A DNA stretch of 64,000 nt from Lachnospiraceae bacterium (GCA_015058015.1 SVDM01000001.1:186001-250000); one strand, 5' to 3'. Positions 42,773 through 54,045 are shown, numbered from the stretch's first letter. Made by a program: numbers and translations. Notes: generated from the sequence alone by a model not told the origin.

Positions 42773-44680
42773 ATGAAGGGAAACGGATTTTTACCCATCT
42801 CTGCTGCAGATATGGCGAGGGATGGTATTTCCCAATTAGATTTTGTATATATTATCGGGGATGCTTATGTAGATCACCCCTCCTTCGGTCATGCAATAAT
42901 AAGCAGGGTTTTACAGGCTGAAGGTTACACCGTTGGCATCATAGCACAGCCGGACTGGAAGGATAAAGATAGTATTAATATTTTGGGTGAGCCCAGACTT
43001 GGGTTTCTTGTGACGGGGGGCAACATGGATTCCATGGTAAACCATTACGCCGTATCTAAGAAACACAGAAAGACGGATGCTTATTCTCCCGGAGGAGTAA
43101 TGGGTAAGAGACCTGATAATGCAGTGGTATGTTACTGTAATATGATTAGAAGGCTTTATCCAAGGAAACCTATTATAATAGGCGGTATAGAGGCCAGCCT
43201 GCGACGTCTCGCTCATTATGATTATTGGGCTGACAAGGTAAAACACTCTATTTTGGTGGATTCCGGAGCGGATATTATATCCTACGGTATGGGTGAATTG
43301 TCAATTGTGGAGATTGCAGATGCTCTGGGTTCCGGTATGGATGTTTCGGATATTACTTATGTCAAGGGGACGGTATATAAGGCAACACGCCTTGATATGA
43401 CTGAGAAATATGCGGTTTTGCCTGACTATGACACTGTAACTAAAAGCAAGAAGGCTTACGCAGAGAGTTTCTATACCCAGTATTGCAATACGGATTACAT
43501 TAGCGGTATGAGGCTGGTGGAAAAGTACAGAGACAATCTCTATATTATTCAGAATCCTCCTGCCAGACCTCTTTCCCAATCAGAGATGGATAGGGTATAT
43601 GCCCTGCCATATATGAGGACATATCATCCCTCTTACGAGGCTGCCGGTGGAATCCCGGCTATCTCCGAGATTAAGTTTAGCCTGGTTAGCAACAGAGGGT
43701 GCTTTGGAGGGTGCAATTTCTGTGCGCTTACATTTCACCAGGGAAGGATTATTCAGACCAGAAGTCACAAGTCTATCCTTATTGAGGCTGAGAAGCTTAC
43801 CAAAGAACCTGACTTCAAGGGCTATATTCATGATGTGGGAGGACCCACAGCCAATTTCCGTGGCAAGGCCTGCGAGAAACAGCAAACTCACGGAGTGTGT
43901 GTTAACAAGCAGTGTCTCTTTCCAAAGCCTTGTAAGAACCTGATTGTCGACCACAGTGATTATTTGTCCTTACTGGGTAAACTACGAGAGATTCCGGGGG
44001 TTAAGAAGGTCTTTATCAGGTCAGGTATTCGATTTGATTATTTGATGGCGGATGAGGATGATTCCTTCTTTAAGGAGCTTTGCAAGAATCATATAAGCGG
44101 ACAGCTAAAGGTGGCTCCCGAGCATGTATCCGATAATGTTTTGCGGTACATGGGTAAGCCGGAGGTCTCGGTATTCAACAAGTTTGCGGATAAGTATAAG
44201 AGATATAATGAGAAGATTGGCAAGAAGCAGTATCTGGTGCCTTATCTTATGTCGTCCCATCCGGGGTCTACCCTTAAGGATGCTATCTGCCTAGCGGAGT
44301 ACTTAAGGGATGCGGGGATTACACCGGAACAGGTGCAGGATTTTTATCCCACACCCTCTACTATTTCAACCTGCATGTATTATACGGGACTTGATCCCCG
44401 TACCATGAAGGAAGTATATGTGCCCACCAATCCGCATGAAAAGGCCATGCAGCGCGCTCTTATCCAGTACAAGAACCCGAAGAACTATGAACTGGTCAGA
44501 GAGGCTCTTGTCAAGGCAGGACGCGAAGACCTTATAGGCTTTGACAAGAAATGTCTTATTAGACCTAAGAAAGGCATGGGGACACCGGGTGGCGTCAAGA
44601 ACAGACAGAGCCTTGCCAAGGCGGGAGTGCCCAAGAAAAAGAAGACTATTCGCAATATACATAAGAAGAAAGGGAAGTAA
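42773..44680 (+). CDS. YgiQ family radical SAM protein (UPF0313)
   Basis: 635 residues. Begins [13 protein letters not shown] and has [15 protein letters not shown], both typical of YgiQ. The radical SAM cluster motif CFGGCNFC (CX3CX2C) lies at about residues 310-317, preceded by SNRG. The C-terminal tail is very basic ([15 protein letters not shown]), suggesting nucleic-acid contact. The family's reaction is still unknown. Confidence 0.92.
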   Translation: MKGNGFLPISAADMARDGISQLDFVYIIGDAYVDHPSFGHAIISRVLQAEGYTVGIIAQPDWKDKDSINILGEPRLGFLVTGGNMDSMVNHYAVSKKHRKTDAYSPGGVMGKRPDNAVVCYCNMIRRLYPRKPIIIGGIEASLRRLAHYDYWADKVKHSILVDSGADIISYGMGELSIVEIADALGSGMDVSDITYVKGTVYKATRLDMTEKYAVLPDYDTVTKSKKAYAESFYTQYCNTDYISGMRLVEKYRDNLYIIQNPPARPLSQSEMDRVYALPYMRTYHPSYEAAGGIPAISEIKFSLVSNRGCFGGCNFCALTFHQGRIIQTRSHKSILIEAEKLTKEPDFKGYIHDVGGPTANFRGKACEKQQTHGVCVNKQCLFPKPCKNLIVDHSDYLSLLGKLREIPGVKKVFIRSGIRFDYLMADEDDSFFKELCKNHISGQLKVAPEHVSDNVLRYMGKPEVSVFNKFADKYKRYNEKIGKKQYLVPYLMSSHPGSTLKDAICLAEYLRDAGITPEQVQDFYPTPSTISTCMYYTGLDPRTMKEVYVPTNPHEKAMQRALIQYKNPKNYELVREALVKAGREDLIGFDKKCLIRPKKGMGTPGGVKNRQSLAKAGVPKKKKTIRNIHKKKGK

Positions 44681-44698
44681 GAGAAAGGAGTTGGCTCT

Positions 44699-45463
44699 AT
44701 GAAGATAGCTATTGTAACCGGAGCTTCCTCAGGCATGGGAAGAGATTTTGTGAGATATATTTCAGCTCTTAACCCTACTTTGGATGAGATATGGGTGGTG
44801 GCAAGAAGAAAGGAAAGAATGGAGGCTTTGGCCAAGCATACGCATGCAGCTTTAAGAGTTTTGCCATTAGACCTTTCCAAGCCGGAAAGCATTGATGAGA
44901 TTAGGGATCTCTTGTTTGAGACTCAGCCAAGCATTAAGTATCTTGTTAATTGTGCGGGATACGGCAAGATTGGCAATTTTAAAGAGTTATCTTATATGGA
45001 CAACATAGGAATGATAGATGTTAACTGCAGGGCTTTGACAGCCATGACATTTGTCTGCCTGCCTTATTTGAAGCAGAAGAGTAAGATTATTAATCTTGCG
45101 TCATCAGCTGCTTTTATGCCCCAGGCAACCTTTGCTGTATATGCGGCGTCTAAAGCTTATGTGCTTAGCTTTTCAAGAGCTCTTGCCCATGAATTAAAGA
45201 ATCGTCAGATTGGTGTTACGGCAGTATGTCCGGGGCCTGTTAAGACGGAGTTTTTTGATATTGCAGAGACTAATGGCAATGTCCTTGAGATAAAGAAGTA
45301 TTTTATGGCTGATTCAAAAGAAGTTGTTAAGCAGGCTTTGCGTGATACCTTAAAGAATAAGGAGAAGTCTGTCTATGGACTTCCTATGAAGGCTTTTGAA
45401 GTGTTAGCCAAGGTAGTGCCTCATAAGGTTATTATGAATATTATGGATTTGATGTATGATTGA
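44699..45463 (+). CDS. Short-chain dehydrogenase/reductase
   Basis: 254 residues. NAD(P)-binding TGASSGMGRDF at residues 7-17, NCAGYG in the middle, and the catalytic Ser with YAASK (YxxxK) before SFSRALAHEL. The close relatives of this shape are the DltE/YqjQ-type SDRs of unknown substrate. AAAGGAG upstream. It overlaps the next gene by eight bases. Confidence 0.9.
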   Translation: MKIAIVTGASSGMGRDFVRYISALNPTLDEIWVVARRKERMEALAKHTHAALRVLPLDLSKPESIDEIRDLLFETQPSIKYLVNCAGYGKIGNFKELSYMDNIGMIDVNCRALTAMTFVCLPYLKQKSKIINLASSAAFMPQATFAVYAASKAYVLSFSRALAHELKNRQIGVTAVCPGPVKTEFFDIAETNGNVLEIKKYFMADSKEVVKQALRDTLKNKEKSVYGLPMKAFEVLAKVVPHKVIMNIMDLMYD

Positions 45464-46394
45464 GATTAAGATAAATGCCAACGAAGCGGGACAGCGTCTG
45501 GATAAGATGCTGTTCAAATACTTAAAGGAAGCACCCAAAAGCTTTGTGTATAAGATGCTTCGAAAAAAGAACATAACTTTAAACGGTAAAAAATCCTCCG
45601 GTGATGAGAAGTTGTCCGAAGGGGATTTGGTGAAACTGTTCTTATCGGATGAGACTATCATTAAGTTTCGAGGTGGCGATTCTAAGGTTTTGCCCGAAGA
45701 CATATTTGTGCCGGATATTGTCTATGAAGATAAAAATGTACTGTTTATCAACAAGCCGGCAGGGATGCTGTCCCAGAAGGCTTCGGCGGATGATTTCTCC
45801 GCCAATGAGTATTTGCTTAAGTACTGTATGGATAAAGGCTATTACTCGGATGAAGATTTGCGAAGCTTCACCCCTTCGGTTTGCAACAGGCTTGACCGCA
45901 ACACCAGCGGCCTTCTTACATTTGGGAAAAGCCTTGAGGGGCTGCAGGCTTTATCCGCTTGTTTTAAGGATAGGAGCGTAGGTAAGTTCTACCAAGCTAT
46001 TGTAAAAGGCAGGGTAGATAATGCAGGTGAGATAAAGGGTTATCTTACCAAGGATCAGGTTACTAACAAGGTAACCATATCGGATAAAGAAAGCAAGGGC
46101 TCATCGTTTATTTATACGGAGTATGAGCCTCTTTCGTCTAATGATGATTTTTCTCTTTTGGAGATTGAACTTCATACGGGAAAGACTCACCAGATAAGGG
46201 CACATATGTCCTTCCTGGGACATCCTGTTATAGGAGATGTTAAATATGGCGGCCCCGGTAGGAAACATCTGATGCTTCACTCCCACAGACTTGTCTTTCC
46301 GGCTGGATTGGAGGGGGCATTAAGTAACTTAGCGGGCAAGGAATTTGTTGCGCCCGTCCCAGACTATTTCGAGAATTACATTAACAGAAGGTAA
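45456..46394 (+). CDS. RluA-family pseudouridine synthase
   Basis: 312 residues. N-terminal S4 domain (QRLDKMLFKYLKEAPKSFVYKMLRKKNITLNG), then the core with catalytic Asp in CNRLDRNTSGLLTFGKS and HTGKTHQIRAHMSFLGHPVIGD. It is the RluC/RluD class that modifies 23S rRNA. A second member of the family lies at 62106. Confidence 0.92.
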   Translation: MIEIKINANEAGQRLDKMLFKYLKEAPKSFVYKMLRKKNITLNGKKSSGDEKLSEGDLVKLFLSDETIIKFRGGDSKVLPEDIFVPDIVYEDKNVLFINKPAGMLSQKASADDFSANEYLLKYCMDKGYYSDEDLRSFTPSVCNRLDRNTSGLLTFGKSLEGLQALSACFKDRSVGKFYQAIVKGRVDNAGEIKGYLTKDQVTNKVTISDKESKGSSFIYTEYEPLSSNDDFSLLEIELHTGKTHQIRAHMSFLGHPVIGDVKYGGPGRKHLMLHSHRLVFPAGLEGALSNLAGKEFVAPVPDYFENYINRR

Positions 46395-46398
46395 TACT

Positions 46399-46929
46399 AT
46401 GGCATGGAGTACAAGAGGTCTTCGTGGTTCAACCTTTGAAGAACTGATTAACAGAACAAACGAAAAGTATAAGGAACTGGGTCTTGCTTTAGTTCAAAAG
46501 ATTCCCACGCCCATTACTCCCATCAAGATTGACCAGGAAAAACGGCATATTACACTTGCTTACTTTGAACAAAAGAGTACTGTGGATTATATCGGGGTTA
46601 TACAGGGGTTGGCTGTTTGTTTTGACGCTAAAGAAAGCGATTCGGATACATTTCCTCTGCAGAATATTCATGCTCATCAGATGGACTTTATGAGTAATTT
46701 TGAGAAGCAGGAGGGCATCGCTTTTATTCTCATATACTTTACAAAGCATGAAGATTTCTATTATCTAAGATATGAGGAATTGGAGAAGTTCTGGAACCGT
46801 ATGCTTGATGGCGGAAGGAAAAGCTTCAGGCGTGATGAACTTGATAACAACTTTTTCTTTAAGCAGGAAGATATCGTATTTGTGCCTTATCTTGAGAGTT
46901 TTCAAAAAGATTTGGATATTAGGGATTGA
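46399..46929 (+). CDS. recU: Holliday junction resolvase RecU
   Basis: 176 residues from ATG 46399 (AGAAGGTAAT just upstream, overlapping the previous stop region). RGLRGSTFEELINRTN, the active-site Asp in TVDYIGVIQG, FDAKES in place of the FEAKET of Bacillus, and FPLQNIHAHQMDFM identify RecU. It resolves four-way DNA junctions in recombination and chromosome segregation. The Glu to Asp change at the catalytic position keeps a metal ligand. Often found beside a penicillin-binding protein gene; not so here. Confidence 0.92.
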   Translation: MAWSTRGLRGSTFEELINRTNEKYKELGLALVQKIPTPITPIKIDQEKRHITLAYFEQKSTVDYIGVIQGLAVCFDAKESDSDTFPLQNIHAHQMDFMSNFEKQEGIAFILIYFTKHEDFYYLRYEELEKFWNRMLDGGRKSFRRDELDNNFFFKQEDIVFVPYLESFQKDLDIRD

Positions 46930-46954
46930 CGGCAAAATTGCTGTGTATTATAAT
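46926..46954 (+). promoter_or_regulatory. Promoter of the his operon
   Basis: TTGACG (46926-46931), 17-bp spacer, perfect TATAAT (46949-46954), overlapping the recU stop codon. Confidence 0.8.
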
Positions 46955-47017
46955 AACTGTATTTTAATACATTATCAGATTAGCAGATTAGCACTTTACT
47001 ATACGAAAGGATTTGTT

Positions 47018-48277
47018 ATGAGCAATAAATTACTTCACACTCCGGAAGGCGTAAGAGATATTTATAACGGCGAATGCAAGCGCAAATCCGTGCTGCAGGA
47101 TACCCTTTCGGCAACTATTAAAAGTTACGGTTATAATGCAATTCAGACCCCGACTTTTGAGTTCTTCGATATCTTCAGCAGAGATATTGGAACTACGCCG
47201 TCTAAAGATTTATATAAGTTTTTTGACACGGACGGAGAGACCCTTGTGTTGCGTCCGGATATGACACCATCTATTGCCAGATGTGCGGCTAAATATTTTA
47301 TGGAAGTTGATAAGCCCATCAGACTTTTTTATACCGGCAATACATTTATCAATAACCATGGCAACTACAGGGGACGTCTTAATGAAAAGACTGAGATTGG
47401 TGCCGAGTACATTGGCGATTCGTCTGTAGAGGCTGATGCTGAAGTGGTGGCCATGATGGTTGACTGCCTTAAGGCTGCTGGTTTAACCGAGTTTCAGGTA
47501 AGTATCGGTGAGGTGGAGTTCTTCAAGAGTATTCTTGATGAAGCAGGGATTTCATCAGAAGACGAGACTGAACTTAGGGACCTTATTTCCAACAAGAATT
47601 TCTTTGGTGTAGATGAGTTCTTAGAGGAAAAGCACTTATCGGATGGTATTAAGAATATTTTTGCCAAGCTGCCCAACATGTTCGGTACGGCAGAGGTTTT
47701 GGAAGAGGCCAAAGCCATGACGGATAATAAGGGTGCTTTATCAGCCATTGCCCGTTTAGAAAAACTGTATGAAACCTTAAAGCTTTATGGTATGGAGAAG
47801 TACGTATCCTTTGACCTTGGTATGTTATCCAAATACAAATATTATACAGGTGTCATCTTAAAGGCATATACATATGGCCTTGGCGAACCTGTATGTACCG
47901 GCGGTCGTTATGATAAGCTGTTATCTTCCTTTGGGAAGGACGCTGCTGCCATTGGCTTTGTAATCAATATAGACCAGCTTATGTGGACCCTTTCAAGACA
48001 GAATATAATGATAGACACATCTGAGGACAATGTATTTGTTGTTTATTCACCGGATTGTTATTCTGACGCGGTGGACATTTCTTTGAGGTTGCGTAAAGAA
48101 GGGGTTGTTGCAGGTCTGTATAATACATGCGATGATATTTTCCAATATGCTAAAGAGATGGAAGTTAAAGGTGTGGTTTATGTAAGACAGGAAGGACTTA
48201 CATTTAAGAACTGCGCTACTTCGGAAGAATTATCACTATCGAAAGAAGAACTGATTAAGGTTGTAACAGGGAGGTAA
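47018..48277 (+). CDS. hisZ: ATP phosphoribosyltransferase regulatory subunit
   Basis: 419 residues from ATG 47018, with GAAAGGA upstream and right behind a strong promoter. It is a HisRS catalytic-domain paralogue: [11 protein letters not shown] at the start, [10 protein letters not shown] as motif 2, and [22 protein letters not shown] as motif 3. It lacks the anticodon-binding domain of a real HisRS of the usual kind and sits directly before a short HisG, which needs HisZ for activity and histidine feedback. Confidence 0.93.
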   Translation: MSNKLLHTPEGVRDIYNGECKRKSVLQDTLSATIKSYGYNAIQTPTFEFFDIFSRDIGTTPSKDLYKFFDTDGETLVLRPDMTPSIARCAAKYFMEVDKPIRLFYTGNTFINNHGNYRGRLNEKTEIGAEYIGDSSVEADAEVVAMMVDCLKAAGLTEFQVSIGEVEFFKSILDEAGISSEDETELRDLISNKNFFGVDEFLEEKHLSDGIKNIFAKLPNMFGTAEVLEEAKAMTDNKGALSAIARLEKLYETLKLYGMEKYVSFDLGMLSKYKYYTGVILKAYTYGLGEPVCTGGRYDKLLSSFGKDAAAIGFVINIDQLMWTLSRQNIMIDTSEDNVFVVYSPDCYSDAVDISLRLRKEGVVAGLYNTCDDIFQYAKEMEVKGVVYVRQEGLTFKNCATSEELSLSKEELIKVVTGR

Positions 48278-48282
48278 TGACT

Positions 48283-48918
48283 GTGAGATATTTGACTATA
48301 GCTCTTACAAAAGGCCGTCTTGCAGGTCAGACCCTTGACTTGTTTGAGAAGGTGGGTATAAGCTGTGAGGAGATTCGTGACAAGAACACCCGTAAGCTTA
48401 TATTCGTTAATGAAGAACTGGGAATCAAGATTTTCCTAGCAAAGGGCCCGGATGTGCCCACATACGTGGAATACGGTGCCGCTGACATAGGGATTACCGG
48501 CAAGGATATTATCATGGAAGAAAACAGAAAGCTTTACGAAGTCTTAGATCTGGGAATTGGTAAATGCAGGATGTGTGTCTGCGGTCCCTTAGAGGCAGGG
48601 GAGAGGTTAAAGCATCACGAGATGATTCGTGTCGCCACCAAATATCCCAATATTGCCAAGGACTATTTCTATAATAAAAAACACCAGACCGTTGATATTA
48701 TTAAATTAAACGGTTCCATCGAGCTTGCGCCCATTGTGGGATTGTCGGAGGTTATCGTGGATATAGTGGAGACGGGAAGCACCTTGAGAGAGAATGGGCT
48801 TAACGTTCTTGAGGAGATTGCGCCCTTGTCTGCAAGAATGGTTGTTAACCAGGTGAGCATGAAAATGGAGAATGAACGAATCAGTAAGCTGATTCGGGAC
48901 TTAAGAGAGGTTATTTAA
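48283..48918 (+). CDS. hisG: ATP phosphoribosyltransferase catalytic subunit, short form
   Basis: 211 residues. GTG 48283 is preferred: GGGAGG (48269-48274) is eight bases upstream, whereas ATG 48277 is only two bases from it. First step of histidine synthesis, joining ATP and [17 protein letters not shown] at the start, [15 protein letters not shown] and the PRPP loop [15 protein letters not shown] are visible. It lacks the C-terminal regulatory domain, as expected with HisZ. Confidence 0.94.
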   Translation: MRYLTIALTKGRLAGQTLDLFEKVGISCEEIRDKNTRKLIFVNEELGIKIFLAKGPDVPTYVEYGAADIGITGKDIIMEENRKLYEVLDLGIGKCRMCVCGPLEAGERLKHHEMIRVATKYPNIAKDYFYNKKHQTVDIIKLNGSIELAPIVGLSEVIVDIVETGSTLRENGLNVLEEIAPLSARMVVNQVSMKMENERISKLIRDLREVI

Positions 48919-48929
48919 GGAGATTTGCA

Positions 48930-50222
48930 ATGAGAATAGTAAAATTAAACGAGAATACAAAGAAGGATTTGTTATCGGATCTTTTAAAACGAAGCCCCAA
49001 CAGCTACGGGGAATATGAGTCGGCTGTATCTGCCATAGTTAATGATGTTAAGAATCGCAGGGATGCGGCTGTATTTGAATATACAAAAAAGTTCGACAAG
49101 GCAGACATCAATAAGGACAATATTAAAGTAACAGAAGAAGAGATTAAGGAAGCATATGATACTATAGATCCGTCTCTTCTCGATGTTATGAGAAAAGCTT
49201 TGATAAATATCAGAGACTTCCACCAAAAACAGGTGACTAACAGCTGGTTCGATGCCAAACCGGACGGAACTATCCTGGGTCAAAAAGTTACTCCCCTTGA
49301 GATTGCGGGAGTGTATGTACCGGGTGGTAAGGCTGTTTATCCTTCATCGGTTCTTATGAATATTGTTCCTGCAAAAGTAGCGGGAGTTGACAAGATTATT
49401 ATGACTACCCCTCCGGGAGCGGACGGCAAGGTGTGCGCAAGTACCCTTGTAGCTGCAAAAGAGGCGGGAGTTGATGAGATATATAAGGTGGGCGGAGCAC
49501 AGGCCATTGCTGCGCTGGCATTTGGTACTGAGTCTGTTCCCAAGGCGGATAAGATTGTTGGCCCCGGCAATATCTATGTTGCCCTGGCCAAGAAGGCGGT
49601 TTACGGTCATGTTAGCATTGATTCCATCGCAGGTCCCAGTGAAATTCTGGTTCTTGCTGATGAGACGGCTAATCCTAGATTTGTGGCGGCGGATCTCTTG
49701 TCTCAGGCAGAGCATGATGAGCTGGCTTCAGCCATTCTTGTTACCACAAGTGAGAAGCTGGCGAATGAAGTATCCAAAGAGATTGACGGCTTCTTAAAAG
49801 AATTATCAAGAAGAGCCATCATTGAGAAATCCCTGGAGAACTACGGATATGCTCTTGTGGCTGAAAGCCTTGAGGATGCCATAGCTGCAGCTAATGAGAT
49901 TGCGTCAGAGCATCTTGAAATTGTAACCAAGAACCCCTTTGAAGTAATGACTAAGATTCGTAATGCAGGTGCCATCTTTATCGGCGAGTATTCATCAGAA
50001 CCTTTGGGAGATTATTTTGCAGGACCTAACCATGTACTTCCCACCAATGGTACCGCCAGATTCTTTTCACCGTTAAGCGTAGATGATTTTGTTAAGAAGT
50101 CCAGCATTATTTCCTACTCTAAAGAGGCTTTGGAGAAGATTCACAAGGATATTATTCAGTTTGCTACATCAGAGGAATTGACAGCACACGCTAATTCAAT
50201 TAAAGTAAGATTCGAAGATTAA
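48930..50222 (+). CDS. hisD: Histidinol dehydrogenase
   Basis: 430 residues; oxidises histidinol to histidine in two NAD steps. VPGGKAVYPSSVLMNIVPAKVAGV, VGPGNIYVALAK, IDSIAGPSEILVLAD with QAEHDELA (zinc site) and GPNHVLPTNGTARF are family landmarks. GGAGA before the ATG. It sits between hisG and hisB. Confidence 0.96.
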   Translation: MRIVKLNENTKKDLLSDLLKRSPNSYGEYESAVSAIVNDVKNRRDAAVFEYTKKFDKADINKDNIKVTEEEIKEAYDTIDPSLLDVMRKALINIRDFHQKQVTNSWFDAKPDGTILGQKVTPLEIAGVYVPGGKAVYPSSVLMNIVPAKVAGVDKIIMTTPPGADGKVCASTLVAAKEAGVDEIYKVGGAQAIAALAFGTESVPKADKIVGPGNIYVALAKKAVYGHVSIDSIAGPSEILVLADETANPRFVAADLLSQAEHDELASAILVTTSEKLANEVSKEIDGFLKELSRRAIIEKSLENYGYALVAESLEDAIAAANEIASEHLEIVTKNPFEVMTKIRNAGAIFIGEYSSEPLGDYFAGPNHVLPTNGTARFFSPLSVDDFVKKSSIISYSKEALEKIHKDIIQFATSEELTAHANSIKVRFED

Positions 50223-50237
50223 TAAAGGATTTGACTC

Positions 50238-50831
50238 ATGGAAAAAGAAAGATATGCCAATATCAAAAGAAAAACAAAAGAAACTGACATAGAATGCACC
50301 TTTGAGATAAACGGTAAAGGTATCGCCAATGTGTCCACCGGGGTGGGATTCTTCGACCATATGTTAGAGGGATTTACCCGTCATGGACTTTTTGATCTGG
50401 CCTTAAGCGTTAAAGGTGACCTGGAAGTTGATACACATCATACCATTGAGGATGCAGGCATTGTCCTTGGATCTGCAATAAAGGCTGCCGTAGGAGATAA
50501 AAAGGGTATCAAACGTTATGGAAGTATGATTCTTCCCATGGATGAAACCCTTATTATATGCTCCGTTGATTTATGCGGCAGACCTTACTTCGTATATGAT
50601 TTGACTTTTGATACGGAGATGGTAGGGGAGTTCCCCACTGAGATGGCTAGAGAATTTTTCTATGCAGTATGTTATACCGCGGAGATGAATCTACACATAA
50701 GACAAATTTCCGGATCCAATTCTCATCACATAATAGAGGCTGCTTTCAAGGCTTTTGCCAGAGCTTTGGACGAAGCTACTTCCATTGATTCGAGAATTGA
50801 AGGGGTTATATCCACCAAAGGTGTATTATAG
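50238..50831 (+). CDS. hisB: Imidazoleglycerol-phosphate dehydratase
   Basis: 197 residues, monofunctional. Two metal-binding His clusters: DTHHTIEDAGIVLG and HHIIEAAFKAFARAL. STGVGFFDHMLEGFTRHG is at about residues 33-50. AAAGGA precedes the ATG. Confidence 0.96.
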   Translation: MEKERYANIKRKTKETDIECTFEINGKGIANVSTGVGFFDHMLEGFTRHGLFDLALSVKGDLEVDTHHTIEDAGIVLGSAIKAAVGDKKGIKRYGSMILPMDETLIICSVDLCGRPYFVYDLTFDTEMVGEFPTEMAREFFYAVCYTAEMNLHIRQISGSNSHHIIEAAFKAFARALDEATSIDSRIEGVISTKGVL

Positions 50832-50863
50832 AATATTAAAGGGAGTCCTACTCGGAGGTTGTA

Positions 50864-52171
50864 ATGAGTTGTAAGAATTTCTACAGGATGTTATTCATGA
50901 AGGGAGGTATCGTTGTAAAAGGTCTCGAGGACGAGACGGCTGATGAGGAGTCAGACTTAATCAGCCACTTGACCGGCTTTGAAAATGCCGGATGCGACGG
51001 TGCCATTATTATTGATTTGTCTGAAGAAGATAAGGATAAAGACAAGACTATTAAGGTGTTGAAGAATGCTAATCGTTCTTTGAATATTCCTGTTTTTGCC
51101 GGGGGCAGAGTGAAGTGCTTTGAAGATGCCAAGAAGCTTCTTTATGCCGGCTGTGCCAAGGTTATTGTAAATATCGATGATGAAGATAATTTCAAGGGAT
51201 TAAAAGAAGCTTCCAAGAGATTCGGAAAGGATAAGATTCTTGGATTTACCGAGAATGTTCATATTGCTTCCGGTCAGTATAATATGCTTTGCGGACATGA
51301 GATTGATGATTTGGTAGGAACTTTTTTGTTTGAGCCCAAGGATTCTGTGATTCCTGCAAGAGTTCTCCTTAAGGATGGCAAGCTTCCTGTTATACCTATT
51401 ATTCCAAACGAAGATTTGGAGAAGGCTCTTTTTGATATTGAGGCTGTTGTGGGTGTTACCGGTGATGCTGTGGCTGACTTAGGCGGTGACATTTACGAAT
51501 TCAAGATTAAGATTAAAGATAAATACGGCTTTGATGTGAATATTTTTGAGTCTTCTATGGACTGGAGCGAACTAAAGAAGAATGAAATAGGACTTGTGCC
51601 TGTTATAGTACAGGACCATAAGACAGACGAAGTGCTTATGCTTGCTTACATGAATGAAGAATCCTTTAAGCTTACATTAAAGTCAGGCAAGATGACTTAC
51701 TGGAGCAGAAGCAGAAACAGTCTCTGGATTAAGGGTGAAACATCAGGATGCTTCCAGTATGTAAAATCCTTGTCCATTGATTGTGATAACGATACCATAC
51801 TTGCCAAGGTTATTCAGATAGGGGCTGCATGCCATACCGGCAACAAGTCTTGCTTCTATCGTGATATGGTTAATGATAATGAGCCAAGTACCAATCCATA
51901 CAAGGTGTTTGAGGATGTGTACGCTGTTATCAAAGATCGCAAAAAACACCCTAAGGAAGGTTCTTATACCAACTACCTTTTCGACAAGGGTATTGACAAG
52001 ATTTTAAAGAAGGTTGGAGAAGAGGCAACGGAGATTGTTATTGCCGCCAAGAACCCTGACGCGGAGGAGATTAAGTATGAGGTAGCTGATTTCCTCTATC
52101 ATATCATGGTTCTTATGGTGGAGAGGGGCGTTACCTGGGAGGATATTACTGAAGAATTATCCAAGAGATAG
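50864..52171 (+). CDS. hisIE: HisIE with a fused, degenerate HisA/HisF-like N-terminal domain
   Basis: 435 residues. Residues 232-335 are HisI, phosphoribosyl-AMP cyclohydrolase, with DCDND at 306-310 (metal Asps and a zinc Cys) and C323/C330 in ACHTGNKSC. Residues 345-435 are HisE, phosphoribosyl-ATP pyrophosphatase, with VGEEATE at 384-390. Residues 1-215 look like a HisA/HisF barrel: [54 protein letters not shown]. The catalytic Asp of the first strand (CLDV in HisF) is missing. GGAGG precedes the ATG. The start could also be ATG 50888. No separate hisA, hisF or hisH is in the window. Confidence 0.9.
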   Translation: MSCKNFYRMLFMKGGIVVKGLEDETADEESDLISHLTGFENAGCDGAIIIDLSEEDKDKDKTIKVLKNANRSLNIPVFAGGRVKCFEDAKKLLYAGCAKVIVNIDDEDNFKGLKEASKRFGKDKILGFTENVHIASGQYNMLCGHEIDDLVGTFLFEPKDSVIPARVLLKDGKLPVIPIIPNEDLEKALFDIEAVVGVTGDAVADLGGDIYEFKIKIKDKYGFDVNIFESSMDWSELKKNEIGLVPVIVQDHKTDEVLMLAYMNEESFKLTLKSGKMTYWSRSRNSLWIKGETSGCFQYVKSLSIDCDNDTILAKVIQIGAACHTGNKSCFYRDMVNDNEPSTNPYKVFEDVYAVIKDRKKHPKEGSYTNYLFDKGIDKILKKVGEEATEIVIAAKNPDAEEIKYEVADFLYHIMVLMVERGVTWEDITEELSKR

Positions 52172-52182
52172 CGAGGAATTAC

Positions 52183-54045
52183 ATGAACAAGCTTGCATTA
52201 TCTGACAAGATACTAATGCAGATTGACAAGTCTGCACGATATATTGGAAACGAGGTTAATGCCGTGGTTAAAGATACTGCGGCAGTTGACATTCGTTTCG
52301 CAATTTGCTTCCCGGATGTCTACGAAATCGGTATGTCACATCTGGGAATTCAAATTTTATATGATATGTTCAACAAGAGGGACGACGTATACTGCGAAAG
52401 GGTATATTCTCCCTGGACTGATTTAGACACACTTATGAGAAAAGAGGGTATCCCTCTTTTTGCATTGGAAAGCCAGGATCCTGTAAAAGAGTTTGATTTT
52501 CTTGGTATGACTCTTCAATATGAGATGAGTTATACCAACTGTTTGCAGATTCTTGATTTGTCGGGAATTCCAGTTTTGGCTTCGGAAAGAGGCGGAGAGT
52601 ATCCTCTGGTAATAGGGGGCGGCCCATGCGCCTATAATCCGGAGCCTTTGGCAGACTTTTTTGATATGTTTTATATCGGAGAAGGGGAGATTTCCTACGA
52701 TGCATTATTTGACCTGTATAAAGAGCATAAGAAGAAGGGCTATGATAAGGAAAGCTTTTTATTAGAAGCGGCTAAGATTCCGGGTATTTACGTACCTTCT
52801 TTGTATGAAGTTTCTTATAATGATGACGGAACTATCAAGTCTCATACACCTAAATTTACAGGTGTTCCGGCAACTATCAGAAAACAGATAGTGGAGGATT
52901 TCAGCAATGCGCCATATCCTACAAAGCCTGTTATTCCCTATATTAAGGCTACTCAGGATCGAATGGTCTTAGAGATTCTTCGTGGTTGCATAAGAGGCTG
53001 CAGGTTCTGCCAGGCGGGAATGATCTATCGTCCCCTTAGGGAAAAAAGCTTAGATGTATTAAAGAAACAGGCCTATGAGCTTCTAAAGTACACCGGTCAT
53101 GAGGAGATATCTCTTAGTTCTCTTAGTTCCAGCGACTATACCTGTCTTAAGGATTTGGTGTATTTTTTGATTGAGGAGTTTAAGGATAAGGGTGTGAACA
53201 TTTCTCTGCCCTCACTGCGAGTTGATAATTTTTCCCTTGATGTTATGGGAAAGGTTCAGGATGTTAAAAAGAGCAGTTTGACCTTTGCCCCGGAGGCCGG
53301 TACCCAGCGCCTTCGTGATGTAATCAACAAGGGTCTTACCCAGGAAGATATAATTGGTGGTGCAACAGAAAGCTTTAAGGGCGGCTGGTCTAAGGTAAAG
53401 CTTTACTTTATGCTGGGACTTCCTACTGAGACAGAGGAAGATATGAAGGGTATTCCCATTCTGGCCAATGAAATCGCTAAGGCTTACTATGATACCGTTC
53501 CAAAGGATCAGAGAAAGGGTAAATGTCAAATCACCATAAGTACCAGTTTCTTTGTTCCCAAGCCCTTTACCCCTTTCCAATGGGCAGTTATGTACAGCCC
53601 GGAAGAGTACCTTAGAAGGGCTCATATTGTAAACGATACCATGAAGGAACAGTTAAACAGAAAGAGCCTGCGCTATAACTGGCATGAGGCAGATCTTACC
53701 GTGCTTGAGGGTATCCTTGCAAGGGGCGATAGAAAAGTGGGACAGGCCATTTACAATGCCTACAAAAAGGGCTGCATGTTTGATTCCTGGTCAGAGACAT
53801 TTGACTATGAAAAATGGTGTGAAGCCTTTGAAGAAGCGGGAATTGACATGGATTTCTATACCACAAGAACAAGAACCGAAGATGAGATATTCCCCTGGGA
53901 TTTCATAGATATAGGTGTTACAAAGAAATTTCTTCTTAATGAGTGGAAGAAGGGTCTTGCGGAAGAAGTAACACCTAACTGTCGCGAGAAATGTTCCGGC
54001 TGCGGAGCCAATATTTTTGCGGGAGGTGTCTGCCGTGAAAGTTAG
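52183..54045 (+). CDS. B12-binding/radical SAM protein, TIGR03960-like
   Basis: 620 residues. A B12-binding-like N-terminal domain (RFAICFPDVYEIGMSHLGIQILYDMFN) is followed by a radical SAM domain with CIRGCRFCQAGMIYRPLREKS (CX3CX2C, about residues 269-276) and a Cys-rich C terminus (CREKCSGCGANIF). It is followed, with overlap, by its usual partner, a DUF2344 protein. The pair commonly precedes rng and rplU in Clostridia. The reaction is unknown; RNA modification has been suggested from context. Confidence 0.9.
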   Translation: MNKLALSDKILMQIDKSARYIGNEVNAVVKDTAAVDIRFAICFPDVYEIGMSHLGIQILYDMFNKRDDVYCERVYSPWTDLDTLMRKEGIPLFALESQDPVKEFDFLGMTLQYEMSYTNCLQILDLSGIPVLASERGGEYPLVIGGGPCAYNPEPLADFFDMFYIGEGEISYDALFDLYKEHKKKGYDKESFLLEAAKIPGIYVPSLYEVSYNDDGTIKSHTPKFTGVPATIRKQIVEDFSNAPYPTKPVIPYIKATQDRMVLEILRGCIRGCRFCQAGMIYRPLREKSLDVLKKQAYELLKYTGHEEISLSSLSSSDYTCLKDLVYFLIEEFKDKGVNISLPSLRVDNFSLDVMGKVQDVKKSSLTFAPEAGTQRLRDVINKGLTQEDIIGGATESFKGGWSKVKLYFMLGLPTETEEDMKGIPILANEIAKAYYDTVPKDQRKGKCQITISTSFFVPKPFTPFQWAVMYSPEEYLRRAHIVNDTMKEQLNRKSLRYNWHEADLTVLEGILARGDRKVGQAIYNAYKKGCMFDSWSETFDYEKWCEAFEEAGIDMDFYTTRTRTEDEIFPWDFIDIGVTKKFLLNEWKKGLAEEVTPNCREKCSGCGANIFAGGVCRES

